DNA of 64,000 nt from Marivita sp. GX14005 (GTDB lineage Bacteria; Pseudomonadota; Alphaproteobacteria; Rhodobacterales; Rhodobacteraceae): NCBI RefSeq assembly GCF_023370775.1, contig NZ_JAMCCQ010000001.1, forward strand, positions 372,001-436,000, given 5' to 3'. The first letter of the stretch is position 1. Every line of letters begins with the position of its first letter. The position numbers and the translations under genes are program-made. Below are positions 31,048 to 39,483 of the stretch, piece after piece. The notes below the pieces were generated by a model that did no database searches, was not told where the DNA came from, and saw only the letters and a program-made list of their open reading frames with translations.

Positions 31048-31940
31048 TGTCCGTCCCTCCGGCTGTAATGGCTATAGATATCTTCAAGGCTGGGCGGGAT
31101 GATTTCCAGATCGACCACCTTGCCGCGCAGCTCGGAAATCCGCGCCAGCGTGGCGAGCTTTTCTTCCTGCGTGCAGGAAATCTGCAAGCCCTCGCCGACA
31201 CGGATCGCGTTGGGCAGCGCCGCCATGATGTCGCTGTCATAGCCGTTGAGCGCGGTAATATGCATTGCAACCGGCAACGCGGCTTCGCGGCGCAGATCGG
31301 GCAGCGTGCCTTCGGCCACCATGCGCCCGCCCGACAGGATCAGCAGCCGGTCGGTCCGCGCCTCCACCTCGGTCAGCGCATGGCTCGACAGCAGGATCGA
31401 CGCGCCGTCGGCGGCGAGGCCATCCAGCAATTCATAGAAATCGCGGCGCGAAACCGGATCGAGCCCGCTTGTGGGCTCGTCCAGCACAAGAAGGCGCGGC
31501 GCGCCAATCAGCGCCTGCGCCAGTCCGACCCGCTGCCGCATCCCCTTGGAATAGGTGCCGATCCGCCGCCGCGCGGCATGGCCGAGGCCGACCCGCTCCA
31601 GCAGCTCCATCGCGCCGGCGGTATCCTGCCCGCGCAGGCGCATGTAGAAGGTGATCTGTTCAAGCCCCGTGAGCGCCGAATGGAAGGTCGCGTTTTCCGG
31701 CAGGTAGGCGACCTGCTCGCGCGCCGCCGCCTGTCCGGGCTTCGCGTCGCAGACCGTCACCTCGCCGCCACTGGGTGCGATGAGGCCAAGGATCACTTTC
31801 ATCAGCGTGGATTTGCCCGCCCCGTTATGGCCGAGCAGCGCCACCCGCTCGCCGGGAGCGACGCTGAGGGACACGTCAGACAGGGCCGCGACCCCGTCAT
31901 ATGTCTTAGTGAGATGAGAGATCGTTAATGTCGAAGTCAT
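31044..31940 (-). CDS. nosF: NosF ABC ATPase
   Basis: 298-residue ATP-binding protein of the NosDFY complex. It has Walker A GHNGAGKST, signature YSKGMRQRVGLAQAL, Walker B LLVLDEPTSGLDP and switch SSHALTEVE. The ATG at 31940 (MTSTLTISHLTKTYDG) fits the NBD start; this start lies inside the end of nosD, giving a 35-base overlap in a different frame. The longer frame to 32009 adds 23 residues of nosD shadow and is rejected. Confidence 0.93.
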   Translation of the reverse strand: MTSTLTISHLTKTYDGVAALSDVSLSVAPGERVALLGHNGAGKSTLMKVILGLIAPSGGEVTVCDAKPGQAAAREQVAYLPENATFHSALTGLEQITFYMRLRGQDTAGAMELLERVGLGHAARRRIGTYSKGMRQRVGLAQALIGAPRLLVLDEPTSGLDPVSRRDFYELLDGLAADGASILLSSHALTEVEARTDRLLILSGGRMVAEGTLPDLRREAALPVAMHITALNGYDSDIMAALPNAIRVGEGLQISCTQEEKLATLARISELRGKVVDLEIIPPSLEDIYSHYSRRDGQ

Positions 31941-33237
31941 CGAGGTCACTTTCGTCCCGGTTGGCGACCGCTTCGGCCTCCATGCGGGTGTATTCATCGG
32001 GCACCGCAATCTGCGGTGCTCGCATAAGGGGCGCGCTGTCCACGACGCCGCCGGGCAGCGTGGCCGGAAAGCTGGATTGCGCCCAGCGGATCAGTTGCAC
32101 CGCCGGCGCGCCGGTCAGCAGGCTGGCGGCGGGTTGGGACCACAGGATGTGGTCCATCAGGTCATTCGGCCGAAACGGGCTATCGGCGATGCCGTCGCCG
32201 CCCAGATCGAAGCCGGGATGGTCGGACCAGTAATTGCCGCGCCCCTCGAAGCTCCATTCGATATCGCGCGTACCGACATATTTCACCTGCGTCTTGTTGC
32301 CGATGAAGGCATTGCCGGTCAGCACGTTGCGCTCCGATCCGGCGGTGAAATGGATGCCGATCTCGCAGCCCTCGAAACGGTTGCCGACGATCAGGTTCTT
32401 ATGCGCATTGTAGATAAAGGTGCAGCGGTTCGCACCCCCGCGCACGAGATTGCCGGACACATCGGCGTTATTGGCATAGTTCAGCATGACGCCGTGGCTG
32501 ATGTCGGACAGGCTCAGATTGTCCTTCACCACGACGCGATCCGAGAACATGATGGCATAGCCCAGATGGTTGCCGATGGACACGTTGCCGGACACTTCGG
32601 AGTCGTTGGTATACATATAGTGCACAGCGAACCGCAGATCGCGGAACAGGTTGTTCCGGTAGGTGCCGGTGCGCGAGGTGTTGGAAAAGATGCCGTCGCG
32701 GCCCCAGCGGACGGAATTGCCCTCGACCAGCGTGCCGGGAGAGTTCCAGACATAGATGCCGTTGCCCCGGTCGTTCATGCGCTGCTGTTGCGTGCCTTCG
32801 ATGGTGTTGCCGATGACCCTTGCGTCATGGCCGCCATGCACATCGACGCCGTGCAGATTGCCCAGCACCTTGTTGTTCTCAATCAGCGCGCGGTCGGCTT
32901 CCTTGAGGATCTTGATCCCGGCATCCAGCGCCTCGCTGTTCAGGCCCGATCCGGTGACGGTCAGATCGCGCAGGGTCACATCCGGCGCGTCGATGGTGAC
33001 GACGGTTCCGTTGCCCATCCCGTCGATGATCGCCTCGCCCTCGCCCTGCAGCGTCAGGGGGCGGTCGATGGTTATGGCGCCCTCATAGCGCCCATCTTGC
33101 AAAAGCAGCACATCGCCGGGATCGGCCCCGGCGATGGCGGTGGCCAGCGTGCCCTGCCCCGGCTGCACGGCAATTTCGTCCGCCCAGAGAGGCAGCGCGA
33201 AACACACGGACAGAAGGAAGGGCAGGACACGCATCAT
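31906..33237 (-). CDS. nosD: NosD periplasmic copper-site maturation protein
   Basis: 443-residue periplasmic protein. A signal peptide (ending LPLWA, about residue 19) precedes a right-handed parallel beta-helix with many N-G-x type coils (NNKVLGN, GNTIEGT, YRNNLFRD, GNVSIGNHLG), the CASH/NosD repeat. It forms the outer part of the NosDFY complex that receives copper from NosL and passes it to NosZ. It starts 3 bases after the nosZ stop, and its acidic C-terminal tail (DESDLDDFDINDLSSH) overlaps the nosF start by 35 bases. Confidence 0.94.
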   Translation of the reverse strand: MMRVLPFLLSVCFALPLWADEIAVQPGQGTLATAIAGADPGDVLLLQDGRYEGAITIDRPLTLQGEGEAIIDGMGNGTVVTIDAPDVTLRDLTVTGSGLNSEALDAGIKILKEADRALIENNKVLGNLHGVDVHGGHDARVIGNTIEGTQQQRMNDRGNGIYVWNSPGTLVEGNSVRWGRDGIFSNTSRTGTYRNNLFRDLRFAVHYMYTNDSEVSGNVSIGNHLGYAIMFSDRVVVKDNLSLSDISHGVMLNYANNADVSGNLVRGGANRCTFIYNAHKNLIVGNRFEGCEIGIHFTAGSERNVLTGNAFIGNKTQVKYVGTRDIEWSFEGRGNYWSDHPGFDLGGDGIADSPFRPNDLMDHILWSQPAASLLTGAPAVQLIRWAQSSFPATLPGGVVDSAPLMRAPQIAVPDEYTRMEAEAVANRDESDLDDFDINDLSSH

Positions 33238-33240
33238 GGC

Positions 33241-35178
33241 TTAGCTCGCACGCGGTTCGACGAACATCCGGCCGCGCATCTCCATGTGGAGCGCGTGGCA
33301 GAACCACTGGCAGTAATACCAGTAAACGCCGGGCTTGGCCGCCGTGAAGGTGACGGAGGCCGTCGCCTGCGGGGCGACTTCCATCGCAACGCCGTGGTTG
33401 TTCATGGTAAAGCCGTGGGTCAGATCGTCGATGTCGTCGAGGTTGGTGACATAGACGGTAACCTCATCGCCCTGCTGCACGGTGAACTTGTCGATCGAGA
33501 AGTTCGGCGCCTGGCTCGACATATAGACCCGCACCTTGTTGCCATCGCGGATGATCGTGTCCTGATAGTCGTCGAGATCGACTCCATCCTTTTCGGCCTG
33601 CTTTCGCGCGTCCTCCCACATCACGTCATTGCGATCCCAGACCGAAACCGGGTTCACTTTGGACGGATCGACGATGATCGAATCGTGCGGCTCGGCAAAG
33701 GTCGGGCCGTCGTGAATCAGCGTCATGTCGTCCCCGTCGATGGCGAAGAGCTGCTCGTTCTCGGGCTTGAGCGGGCCGACATTGAGGAACCGGTCCTTGG
33801 AGAACTTGTTCATTGTCAGGTAGTACTTGTCGGTCGCCTCAAGCGTTTCGCCCATCACGGTCGAGTTGTGGCCGGGCTGATAATGCACGTCCTTCTTGAC
33901 GATGATCGGATCGACGTCCTCACCTGCGTAAAGCTGCTTGGCCTTTTCGATGTTCCACTTCACGACCTGGCTGTCGAGGAAGAGCGTGGTGTAGCCGTTG
34001 CCCTTGCCGTCGAACGCGGTGTGAAGCGGCCCGAGGCCCAGCTCCGGCTCTGCAACCACGGCGTCGCGCGGCTCTATCTTGCCGTCGAACACATCGTCCA
34101 GCTTGCGCACGTCGATGACCGAAACGGTCGGCGACAGCTTGCCGGCAATACACAGGTGGATCTTGTCGGGCGCCATGTTGCAGCCATGCGGGTTGTTCGG
34201 GATCGGCACATAGGCGGTATACTTGTTGCCCGCATCCTTGCGGCCGTCGAGAACCTTGACCCCGTTCAACTCCTGATAATCGCCGGCCTCGATGCCCTTC
34301 TCGATCTCCTTGATGTTGAACACGACGACATGGTCCATGTCCTTTTCCGTCATCTCGGGCAGGGTCATGCCCATTTCCGAGTTATAGGAGGTCGAGAACG
34401 CGTATTTGCCGTCGTAATCGCAATCGGTGTTGTCGAGGTTGCCCGTCACCATCACCTGCCAAGCGACCTTCATCTCGTCCGCGTCGATGGCGGTGTAGAA
34501 GTTCACATACTTTTCCGGCTCGTCGAGGATCTTGCCGTCATTGACCATCGGCACCTCGTCTTCGCCATTGGCGAACACATAGTTGGTGCGCGGCCATTTC
34601 TGCGGACGCAGACCGTGGATCGCCTTGGCGTTGGGGATCTCGATGATCTTGTCGCATTTCATCACGTCGCAGCGCACGCGCGCGACGCGGGTGTTGGCCT
34701 TGTCGTTCATGAAGAGATAACGACCGTCATATGTGCCTTCGGTGAAGGACATGTGCGGGTGGTGCAAATCGCCGTTGGGCGGGAATTCATGGCCGTTGGC
34801 CTTGAGGAATTCCTTTGTCTCCGGCAGCAGGCCTTCGGTCAGGATCTTCTTGGATTCGTTGGTGATGCCCCAGCCGGTCGCGGAGCAGATATTGAACACC
34901 GGCACCCGCATCAGCTCGCGCATGGACGGCACGCCCAGGATGCGCATCTCGCCGGCCTGACCCGAGGACCAGAAGCCATAATATTCGTCAAGCTGGCCCG
35001 GCCCGACTTCGGCGCCGGTGGCGCGGGCGCTGGTGGTGCTTGCAACGGTGGCTGCGCCGACGGCGGCGGTGCCCGTCAGCATCGCGCGTGTGCCGAGAGC
35101 GCCGGCAAGCGCCGCGCCTCCTGCGGTCGCGCCGAGAAGGCCGCGCCGGGTGATCGGCAGTTTATTCCCCTCAGACAT
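33241..35178 (-). CDS. nosZ: nitrous oxide reductase, clade I (Tat-exported)
   Basis: 645-residue periplasmic enzyme reducing N2O to N2. A Tat signal ([13 protein letters not shown]) marks the clade I type. The N-terminal seven-blade propeller carries CuZ-site histidines, seen in [34 protein letters not shown] and EPHDS. The C-terminal cupredoxin domain has the CuA site: C623, C627, H631 and M634 ([12 protein letters not shown]), with an upstream histidine in [10 protein letters not shown]. The ATG at 35178 follows AAAGGA by 8 bases; the frame beyond it is a shadow of nosR. It is 11 bases downstream of nosR. Confidence 0.97.
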   Translation of the reverse strand: MSEGNKLPITRRGLLGATAGGAALAGALGTRAMLTGTAAVGAATVASTTSARATGAEVGPGQLDEYYGFWSSGQAGEMRILGVPSMRELMRVPVFNICSATGWGITNESKKILTEGLLPETKEFLKANGHEFPPNGDLHHPHMSFTEGTYDGRYLFMNDKANTRVARVRCDVMKCDKIIEIPNAKAIHGLRPQKWPRTNYVFANGEDEVPMVNDGKILDEPEKYVNFYTAIDADEMKVAWQVMVTGNLDNTDCDYDGKYAFSTSYNSEMGMTLPEMTEKDMDHVVVFNIKEIEKGIEAGDYQELNGVKVLDGRKDAGNKYTAYVPIPNNPHGCNMAPDKIHLCIAGKLSPTVSVIDVRKLDDVFDGKIEPRDAVVAEPELGLGPLHTAFDGKGNGYTTLFLDSQVVKWNIEKAKQLYAGEDVDPIIVKKDVHYQPGHNSTVMGETLEATDKYYLTMNKFSKDRFLNVGPLKPENEQLFAIDGDDMTLIHDGPTFAEPHDSIIVDPSKVNPVSVWDRNDVMWEDARKQAEKDGVDLDDYQDTIIRDGNKVRVYMSSQAPNFSIDKFTVQQGDEVTVYVTNLDDIDDLTHGFTMNNHGVAMEVAPQATASVTFTAAKPGVYWYYCQWFCHALHMEMRGRMFVEPRAS

Positions 35179-35189
35179 CTTTTTTCCTT

Positions 35190-37394
35190 TCAAGTTGCTG
35201 GTTGGGTTTTGGGTTGGTTCGGATGCCCCGCGATATTCCGGGACAGGTCGGGCGCGGCGCCGACCTTGGCGCGCCGCCGCAACTTCTTGATCACCACCGG
35301 GCAGGTGGTTTCCGACTGGTAGAGCACCTGGCAATGCAGGCAGTCGATACATTCGTTCGGGTTGATCTCACCCGTGGGATGGATCGCCTGAACGGGGCAT
35401 TGCTTGGCGCAGATCTGGCACGGGTTTCCACATTCGTGATAGCGCTTGAGCCAGTCGAACATGCGGATCCGCGCGGGAATCGCGAGCGCGGCGCCCAAGG
35501 GGCAAAGGTAGCGGCAGAAGAACCGCTCCACGAAGAGCCCCGCCACCAGAAGCGCCACCGCATAGGCGACAAAGGGCCAGGCGCGCACGAAATTCATGAT
35601 GATCGCGGTCTTGAACGGCTCCACCTCGGCCAGTCTCTCCGCCTGCTCCACGCTGACGAGCGACACGCCGAACAACCCCAGGAATATCATGTATTTCAGC
35701 GGCCAAAGGCGCTCATGCAGCCCCCAGGGCAAATCCCATTGCGGGATGCGCAGCGCCCGCGCGATCTTGTTGAGCAATTCCTGCAGCGCGCCGAAGGGGC
35801 AAAGCCAACCGCAATAGGCGCCCCGCCCCCAGAAGATCAGCGCCGCCGCAACCGCGAACCACAGGATGAAGGTCAGCGGATCGAGCAGAAACGCCTGCCA
35901 GCTGAACCCGGAGGTCAGCGAATTGAAGAGCGCGATCAGGTTGACGACAGAAAGCTGCGCATTCGCATACCAGCCGAGATAGACCAGCACGACAGTCAGG
36001 AAGGCCATGCGGAACCAGAAGAACCTGCGTTCGTTCTGAACAACGAAATGCTGAAAAAAGAACACGCCGGTCAGCAGCGCGAGCATCACGCCCAGCACGA
36101 TGATCTCGGTCGTCTTGCTTTCCCAGATGCGCTTCCAGAGCGCCTGATGCGCGGCGGCCTCCGATTGCGTCGTCACCTGATCGACGGAGGCGGGCACCTC
36201 GGCGGCAGGAGGGGGCGATACGCGCTGAAGATAGGCGTCGGGCAACTCGTAGCCCAGATCGAACGTGGTGAAAATCTTCTCGATCGCCCCGACTTCGCGT
36301 TGCACGAGGAGCTGAATCCGGAACGGCTCGGCAGGGTTGAACCCGCTATCGGCGGGGATCTTGAACAGATCCGCCTCGTTGAACTCGGGTGCGCCATCGG
36401 CGGCGATACCATTGATACGCTTGTGCATACGGTCACGGAAGCGGACGGAAATATCGTCCTGAATCAGAACGATCCGGTCGAAGATGCCCCCCCGCACATA
36501 GCCTGATCCCTTGAAGGAATAGATGCCGCGCCCGAAGATCGCCACGGCATGGTCGCCCTCGTCCAGCCACGCTTGCAGGTTCTGCGCCTCGGCCTCTCCA
36601 AGAAGAACCTCGCCGATGGAAGGATGCGAGACCAGCGCGGCCTGCATCTCGATGAACGTCGTCTCAGGCGCCTCGGTCAGCGCGCGCTTGGTCGCGCGGG
36701 GATCGTCCATCGCGGCAAAGGCCGCATTGACCTGCCCGACATCGAGCGACAGGCGGCGCAAGGTGCCGTCGCCCTCCAGCGTCATCCAGTCATCGGCCGC
36801 GACTGCATCCGGGTCGATCTCGAACTGCGGGCCGGTGCCTTCCTCCTCGACCGCCAGCCCGCCAAGACCCAGCCGCCTCGCGACCTTGAGACCGGCGCGG
36901 ATGATGGAATCGTCGATCACCATGATCGTCACGGTTGCGCCGGAGATGATATCGAGCTCATGCGCCGTGCCGCCCGACTCGGCCTCCGCGACAAGGTCCA
37001 GCCCGCGATAATCGGCGACCAGCGCCTTGATTTTGGAATCCGGAATACCGATGAGAACGATGGGTTCGGAATGTTTGACCAGTTCGACACCGATCACCTG
37101 CGCGGCGTCATCAACGGCGACCATCGTATGGATGGGCTTGCCGGAATAGCCGGTGGTGGAGACGAAATCCGAGGCAATGAAGGCCCAGCCAATCCTGTCC
37201 CCGCCGGAGAGAACCTCGACCACCGGGATATCGTCGCGGATCGCGCCGAAGGCATCGGCACCTTCGACCAAGGCACCGGCTTCGACATCGGGAAGAAGAT
37301 CCGACAAAACGGATTGCGCCGCTGCACCCTGCCCGAAGAGCAGCAAAGCGAAGACGAGGACAAGCGATTTGAGGAGATGGGAAAGGGCAGTCAT
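35190..37394 (-). CDS. nosR: NosR membrane flavo-iron-sulfur protein
   Basis: 734-residue membrane protein required for NosZ activity, thought to feed electrons to it. The signal (ending GQGAAA) precedes a periplasmic FMN-binding domain with the covalent FMN site SGATVT at 151-156. Transmembrane segments follow, with polyferredoxin-type motifs [12 protein letters not shown] and [11 protein letters not shown]. The cytoplasmic ferredoxin pair [13 protein letters not shown] and [18 protein letters not shown] is at the C-terminus. The ATG at 37394 overlaps the nosC-like stop by 4 bases (ATGA); the earlier in-frame ATG at 37430 is inside that gene. Confidence 0.95.
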   Translation of the reverse strand: MTALSHLLKSLVLVFALLLFGQGAAAQSVLSDLLPDVEAGALVEGADAFGAIRDDIPVVEVLSGGDRIGWAFIASDFVSTTGYSGKPIHTMVAVDDAAQVIGVELVKHSEPIVLIGIPDSKIKALVADYRGLDLVAEAESGGTAHELDIISGATVTIMVIDDSIIRAGLKVARRLGLGGLAVEEEGTGPQFEIDPDAVAADDWMTLEGDGTLRRLSLDVGQVNAAFAAMDDPRATKRALTEAPETTFIEMQAALVSHPSIGEVLLGEAEAQNLQAWLDEGDHAVAIFGRGIYSFKGSGYVRGGIFDRIVLIQDDISVRFRDRMHKRINGIAADGAPEFNEADLFKIPADSGFNPAEPFRIQLLVQREVGAIEKIFTTFDLGYELPDAYLQRVSPPPAAEVPASVDQVTTQSEAAAHQALWKRIWESKTTEIIVLGVMLALLTGVFFFQHFVVQNERRFFWFRMAFLTVVLVYLGWYANAQLSVVNLIALFNSLTSGFSWQAFLLDPLTFILWFAVAAALIFWGRGAYCGWLCPFGALQELLNKIARALRIPQWDLPWGLHERLWPLKYMIFLGLFGVSLVSVEQAERLAEVEPFKTAIIMNFVRAWPFVAYAVALLVAGLFVERFFCRYLCPLGAALAIPARIRMFDWLKRYHECGNPCQICAKQCPVQAIHPTGEINPNECIDCLHCQVLYQSETTCPVVIKKLRRRAKVGAAPDLSRNIAGHPNQPKTQPAT

Positions 37395-37852
37395 GCAACG
37401 GCGTCCTGCAAGATTGGGCGCCCATCGCAACGCGGATCGAGGCCGGCGCGCAATGCGCCCGCACCGTGATCCGGCTTGGTCGACGAAGGAATGCGACGCG
37501 CCGGAGGACCGCGCGGCATGGGGCCGAGTTCGAAGTGGGTATGAGTGACGGAATGCTGTCGCACCCCGCCAAGAGGATCGGCAGGCACCGGACGGGCCGA
37601 CACATTCTGCACATCCGGTTCGAGCGTGTCGAGATGGAGGCTACAACAGGTCAGGCATTTCAGGCAGACGCCGCCCTCCTCGACCGGCGCGCCATCAGCA
37701 TCGACCGCGATGGTTTGCACCGCACCATCGGCGCAAATTTCCACAAACGCCACAGCGCCGTTTTCCCCGGCCAAGGCCACAGAGGCCGGGCCATAGATCG
37801 CCAGGCACAGGGCCAGGACGAGTCGGGAAAGGGTGCAGCAAAGCGTCTTCAT
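37391..37852 (-). CDS. nosC: NosC-type small cysteine protein (DUF2946-like)
   Basis: 153-residue exported protein at the nosC position of a nosCRZDFYLX operon. A signal peptide (ending ASVALA, residue 28) is followed by FVEICADGAVQTIAVDADGA, a pattern like DUF2946 proteins, and a cysteine cluster C63, C66, C69, C70 (CLKCLTCC). This could bind copper or be redox active. The C-terminal third is basic and proline/arginine-rich. Its stop overlaps nosR by 4 bases. The name rests mainly on position. NosC has no settled function. The start ATG at 37852 lies only about 35 bases from a Crp/Fnr-like box. Confidence 0.65.
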   Translation of the reverse strand: MKTLCCTLSRLVLALCLAIYGPASVALAGENGAVAFVEICADGAVQTIAVDADGAPVEEGGVCLKCLTCCSLHLDTLEPDVQNVSARPVPADPLGGVRQHSVTHTHFELGPMPRGPPARRIPSSTKPDHGAGALRAGLDPRCDGRPILQDAVA

Positions 37853-37886
37853 GCCCGCGACCTACCAGCCTTTGCCGCGCACGAAT

Positions 37887-37900
37887 TTGATATTGCGCAA
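37887..37900 (-). promoter_or_regulatory. imperfect Crp/Fnr-type box upstream of the nos operon
   Basis: On the minus strand the sequence reads TTGCG-CAAT-ATCAA: one perfect ATCAA half-site and a partly matching first half, 8 of 10 fixed positions of TTGAT-N4-ATCAA. It lies about 41 bases (centre) upstream of the nosC ATG, which would put a class II start site close to the ATG, with little or no leader. A FnrL/NNR-type regulator is the natural candidate for nos control. Confidence 0.45.
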
Positions 37901-37958
37901 AGTCCCCCGATTCCGCGCAGATGACCTAGCGTGATGGCAATGTGTTACGGGGCAAAGC

Positions 37959-38035
37959 TGGCGATCCCTTGAGGACTCGAACCCCAAACCTGCTGATTAG
38001 AAGTCAGCTGCTCTATCCAGTTGAGCTAAGGGACC
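37959..38035 (-). tRNA. tRNA-Arg (anticodon UCU)
   Basis: 77 bases including an encoded CCA. The 5' strand GGTCCCT pairs with AGGGATC, with one G-U pair. The anticodon arm CTGAC-TTCTAAT-type loop contains TCT, reading AGA/AGG codons. The T loop GGTTCGAGTCC is standard. It lies upstream of the nos operon on the same strand and divergent from the SOD gene. Rare-arginine tRNAs of this kind are frequent integration sites, but no integrase or repeated tRNA end is seen here. Confidence 0.93.
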
Positions 38036-38139
38036 GCTGAGTGTCGATTACGACAGGAGCGGCGCGGCGTCAAAGATTGAATGGAACATGCACGCCCCGA
38101 CGGCGGTTGAAGCCTAAACACCACCGAAAGGAGATCACG

Positions 38140-38652
38140 ATGACCCGTTCCTTCCTCGCTGCCGCGCTGGCCGTTCTGCCTGCCTTGCCGCTGGCGGCAC
38201 AAGAGTCCGAGATCGCTGCCGCCGATGTGGAAAACCGCGATGGCACCTCCATCGGCACCGTGACGGTAACAAGCCAGCCCTCGGGCCACGCATTGGTTAT
38301 CCTGGCACTGACCGATATCCCCGAAGGCGATCATGCGGTGCATCTGCATGAAACGGGCGATTGCTCTGCCGAGGATTTTTCGTCGGCCGGGGGGCATATC
38401 GCCGGTGATGCGCAGCACGGGATCGGGGTCGAGGGCGGCCCGCATCCGGGGGATCTGCCCAATGTGGTCGTGGGCGATGATGGCGTTGTGAATGTCGCCT
38501 TCTTCAATCCGCTGATAGAGATGTCGCAGCTTTTCGATGAAGACGGCGCTGCCTTCATCATGCATTCTGACGGCGACGATTACGTCAGCCAGCCCGCCGG
38601 CGCTGCAGGCGACCGGATCGCTTGCGGCGTATTCCGGCGCGAAGCGCAATAA
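38140..38652 (+). CDS. sodC: periplasmic Cu/Zn superoxide dismutase
   Basis: 170-residue enzyme that dismutates superoxide. The signal peptide ends LPLAA before QESEIAAAD. Metal ligands are in HAVHLHETGDC (copper His-x-His), SAGGHIAGDAQHGIGVEGGPHPGD (His and Asp for Zn and Cu) and FIMHSDGDDY (copper His). Two cysteines, C in HETGDC and RIACGVF, form the usual disulfide. The ATG at 38140 is preceded by AAAGGAG 6 bases upstream; earlier in-frame codons are not supported. A hairpin terminator follows. Confidence 0.92.
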   Translation: MTRSFLAAALAVLPALPLAAQESEIAAADVENRDGTSIGTVTVTSQPSGHALVILALTDIPEGDHAVHLHETGDCSAEDFSSAGGHIAGDAQHGIGVEGGPHPGDLPNVVVGDDGVVNVAFFNPLIEMSQLFDEDGAAFIMHSDGDDYVSQPAGAAGDRIACGVFRREAQ

Positions 38653-38662
38653 ACGCCTCTTT

Positions 38663-38687
38663 CCGCCTCGGCCAAGCGCCGGGGCGG
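38663..38687. terminator. hairpin between convergent sodC and the NDUFS4-like gene
   Basis: CCGCCTCGG (38663-38671) pairs with CCGGGGCGG (38679-38687) through nine base pairs, one of them G-U, with a 7-base loop. It fills the gap between two convergent genes and ends just before the stop codon at 38689, so it probably terminates both. Confidence 0.65.
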
Positions 38688-38688
38688 C

Positions 38689-39000
38689 TCAATGTGTCCA
38701 GGCGCCCTTACGATCGACGGCGAAATTTTCCGCGTATCCGCGCGGGCGGATATTCGGTTTGCGCTTGTTGGGCTGAAACTGGACCACGTCGATACCGTGT
38801 TCCTTGACATAGGCCTGCGCAGCTTCGAGCGTGTCGAACTTCAGGCGCACCTGGGTCTGCGTGTCGCTTGACGAGGTCCATCCCATGAGCGGATCGATCT
38901 CGCGCTTGCTGTCGGGCAGGAATTCGAGCAGCCAGTGCCGCGTCTTGGCGGTGCCTGACGACATGGCCGTGCGGGAGGGTTGATACAGACGTGCGCGCAT
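38689..39000 (-). CDS. ETC complex I NDUFS4-like subunit
   Basis: 103-residue protein of the ETC_C1_NDUFS4 family, an accessory subunit of respiratory complex I shared by alphaproteobacteria and mitochondria. Its start [20 protein letters not shown] and the segment HWLLEFLP...[17 protein letters not shown] are family-typical, as is the C-terminal [14 protein letters not shown]. It is a single gene divergent from the phasin-like gene; the nuo operon is not in this window. No zinc site is expected (that belongs to NDUFS6). Confidence 0.92.
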   Translation of the reverse strand: MRARLYQPSRTAMSSGTAKTRHWLLEFLPDSKREIDPLMGWTSSSDTQTQVRLKFDTLEAAQAYVKEHGIDVVQFQPNKRKPNIRPRGYAENFAVDRKGAWTH

Positions 39001-39119
39001 GAGGATCTCCGTCTCGGACTCGCGGCTGTATCGGACATTTCACGGGAACCATCAAGAGGCCGCGGCGGTTTGCCTCGCGGGCGCTGCAACGCAGCAAGGA
39101 CAACCGCAGGAGGCTTTTC

Positions 39120-39404
39120 ATGTATCTGCCCGCATTGCTCAAATTGCAAACCGACATGGCGCTGATGGCGCTCAATGCGCAAACCGTGATCACGCTCAGA
39201 TTGCTTGGCATGAGCGGCGCGATTCCGGCACGCCGAGGCGAAAACGCGCGCATGGTTTCGGAAAAGCAGAAAGCTCTGATCGATGCCTGGGGCGCGGGAG
39301 CGAAAGCGGCCCTGAGCGGACGGCCGGCGCACGATATCGTCGCTGCTTCGATAAAACCGCTGTCTCGCAAGGTGCGCGCCAATCGCAGGCGTTTGCTCAA
39401 GTAA
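39120..39404 (+). CDS. phasin-like helical protein (sometimes named 'antifreeze protein')
   Basis: 94-residue protein, mostly amphipathic helix (LPALLKLQTDMALMALNAQT) ending in a strongly basic tail (LSRKVRANRRRLLK). The layout resembles small alphaproteobacterial proteins annotated as phasin-like or, by historical transfer, type I antifreeze protein. No signal peptide or catalytic motif. AGGAGG lies before the ATG. It may coat polyhydroxyalkanoate granules or bind membranes or DNA; this is not shown by the sequence. Confidence 0.6.
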   Translation: MYLPALLKLQTDMALMALNAQTVITLRLLGMSGAIPARRGENARMVSEKQKALIDAWGAGAKAALSGRPAHDIVAASIKPLSRKVRANRRRLLK

Positions 39405-39483
39405 GCGCCTGTTCGGGTCGCCCTCTTGAACGGCGTGCGATTCATGACACTTATAGAGGACCGTTTTTTCCAAGGATAGCTGC

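Noticed and set aside
32077-35322. 1081-residue open frame on the plus strand across nosD and nosZ
   Set aside because: Opposite to two unmistakable nos genes, with no recognisable domain; a GC-rich antisense shadow. Antisense transcription is possible but nothing in the sequence supports it.
37959-38035. tRNA-Arg as an attachment site for a genomic island
   Set aside because: No integrase, no repeated tRNA 3' end and no foreign composition nearby; the flanking genes are ordinary housekeeping or nos genes.
39405-39483. LexA (GTTC-N7-GTTC) box upstream of uvrB
   Set aside because: A GTTC is present at 39414-39417 but the second half reads CCTC; a GAAC nearby is followed by GATT. Neither meets the alphaproteobacterial consensus.
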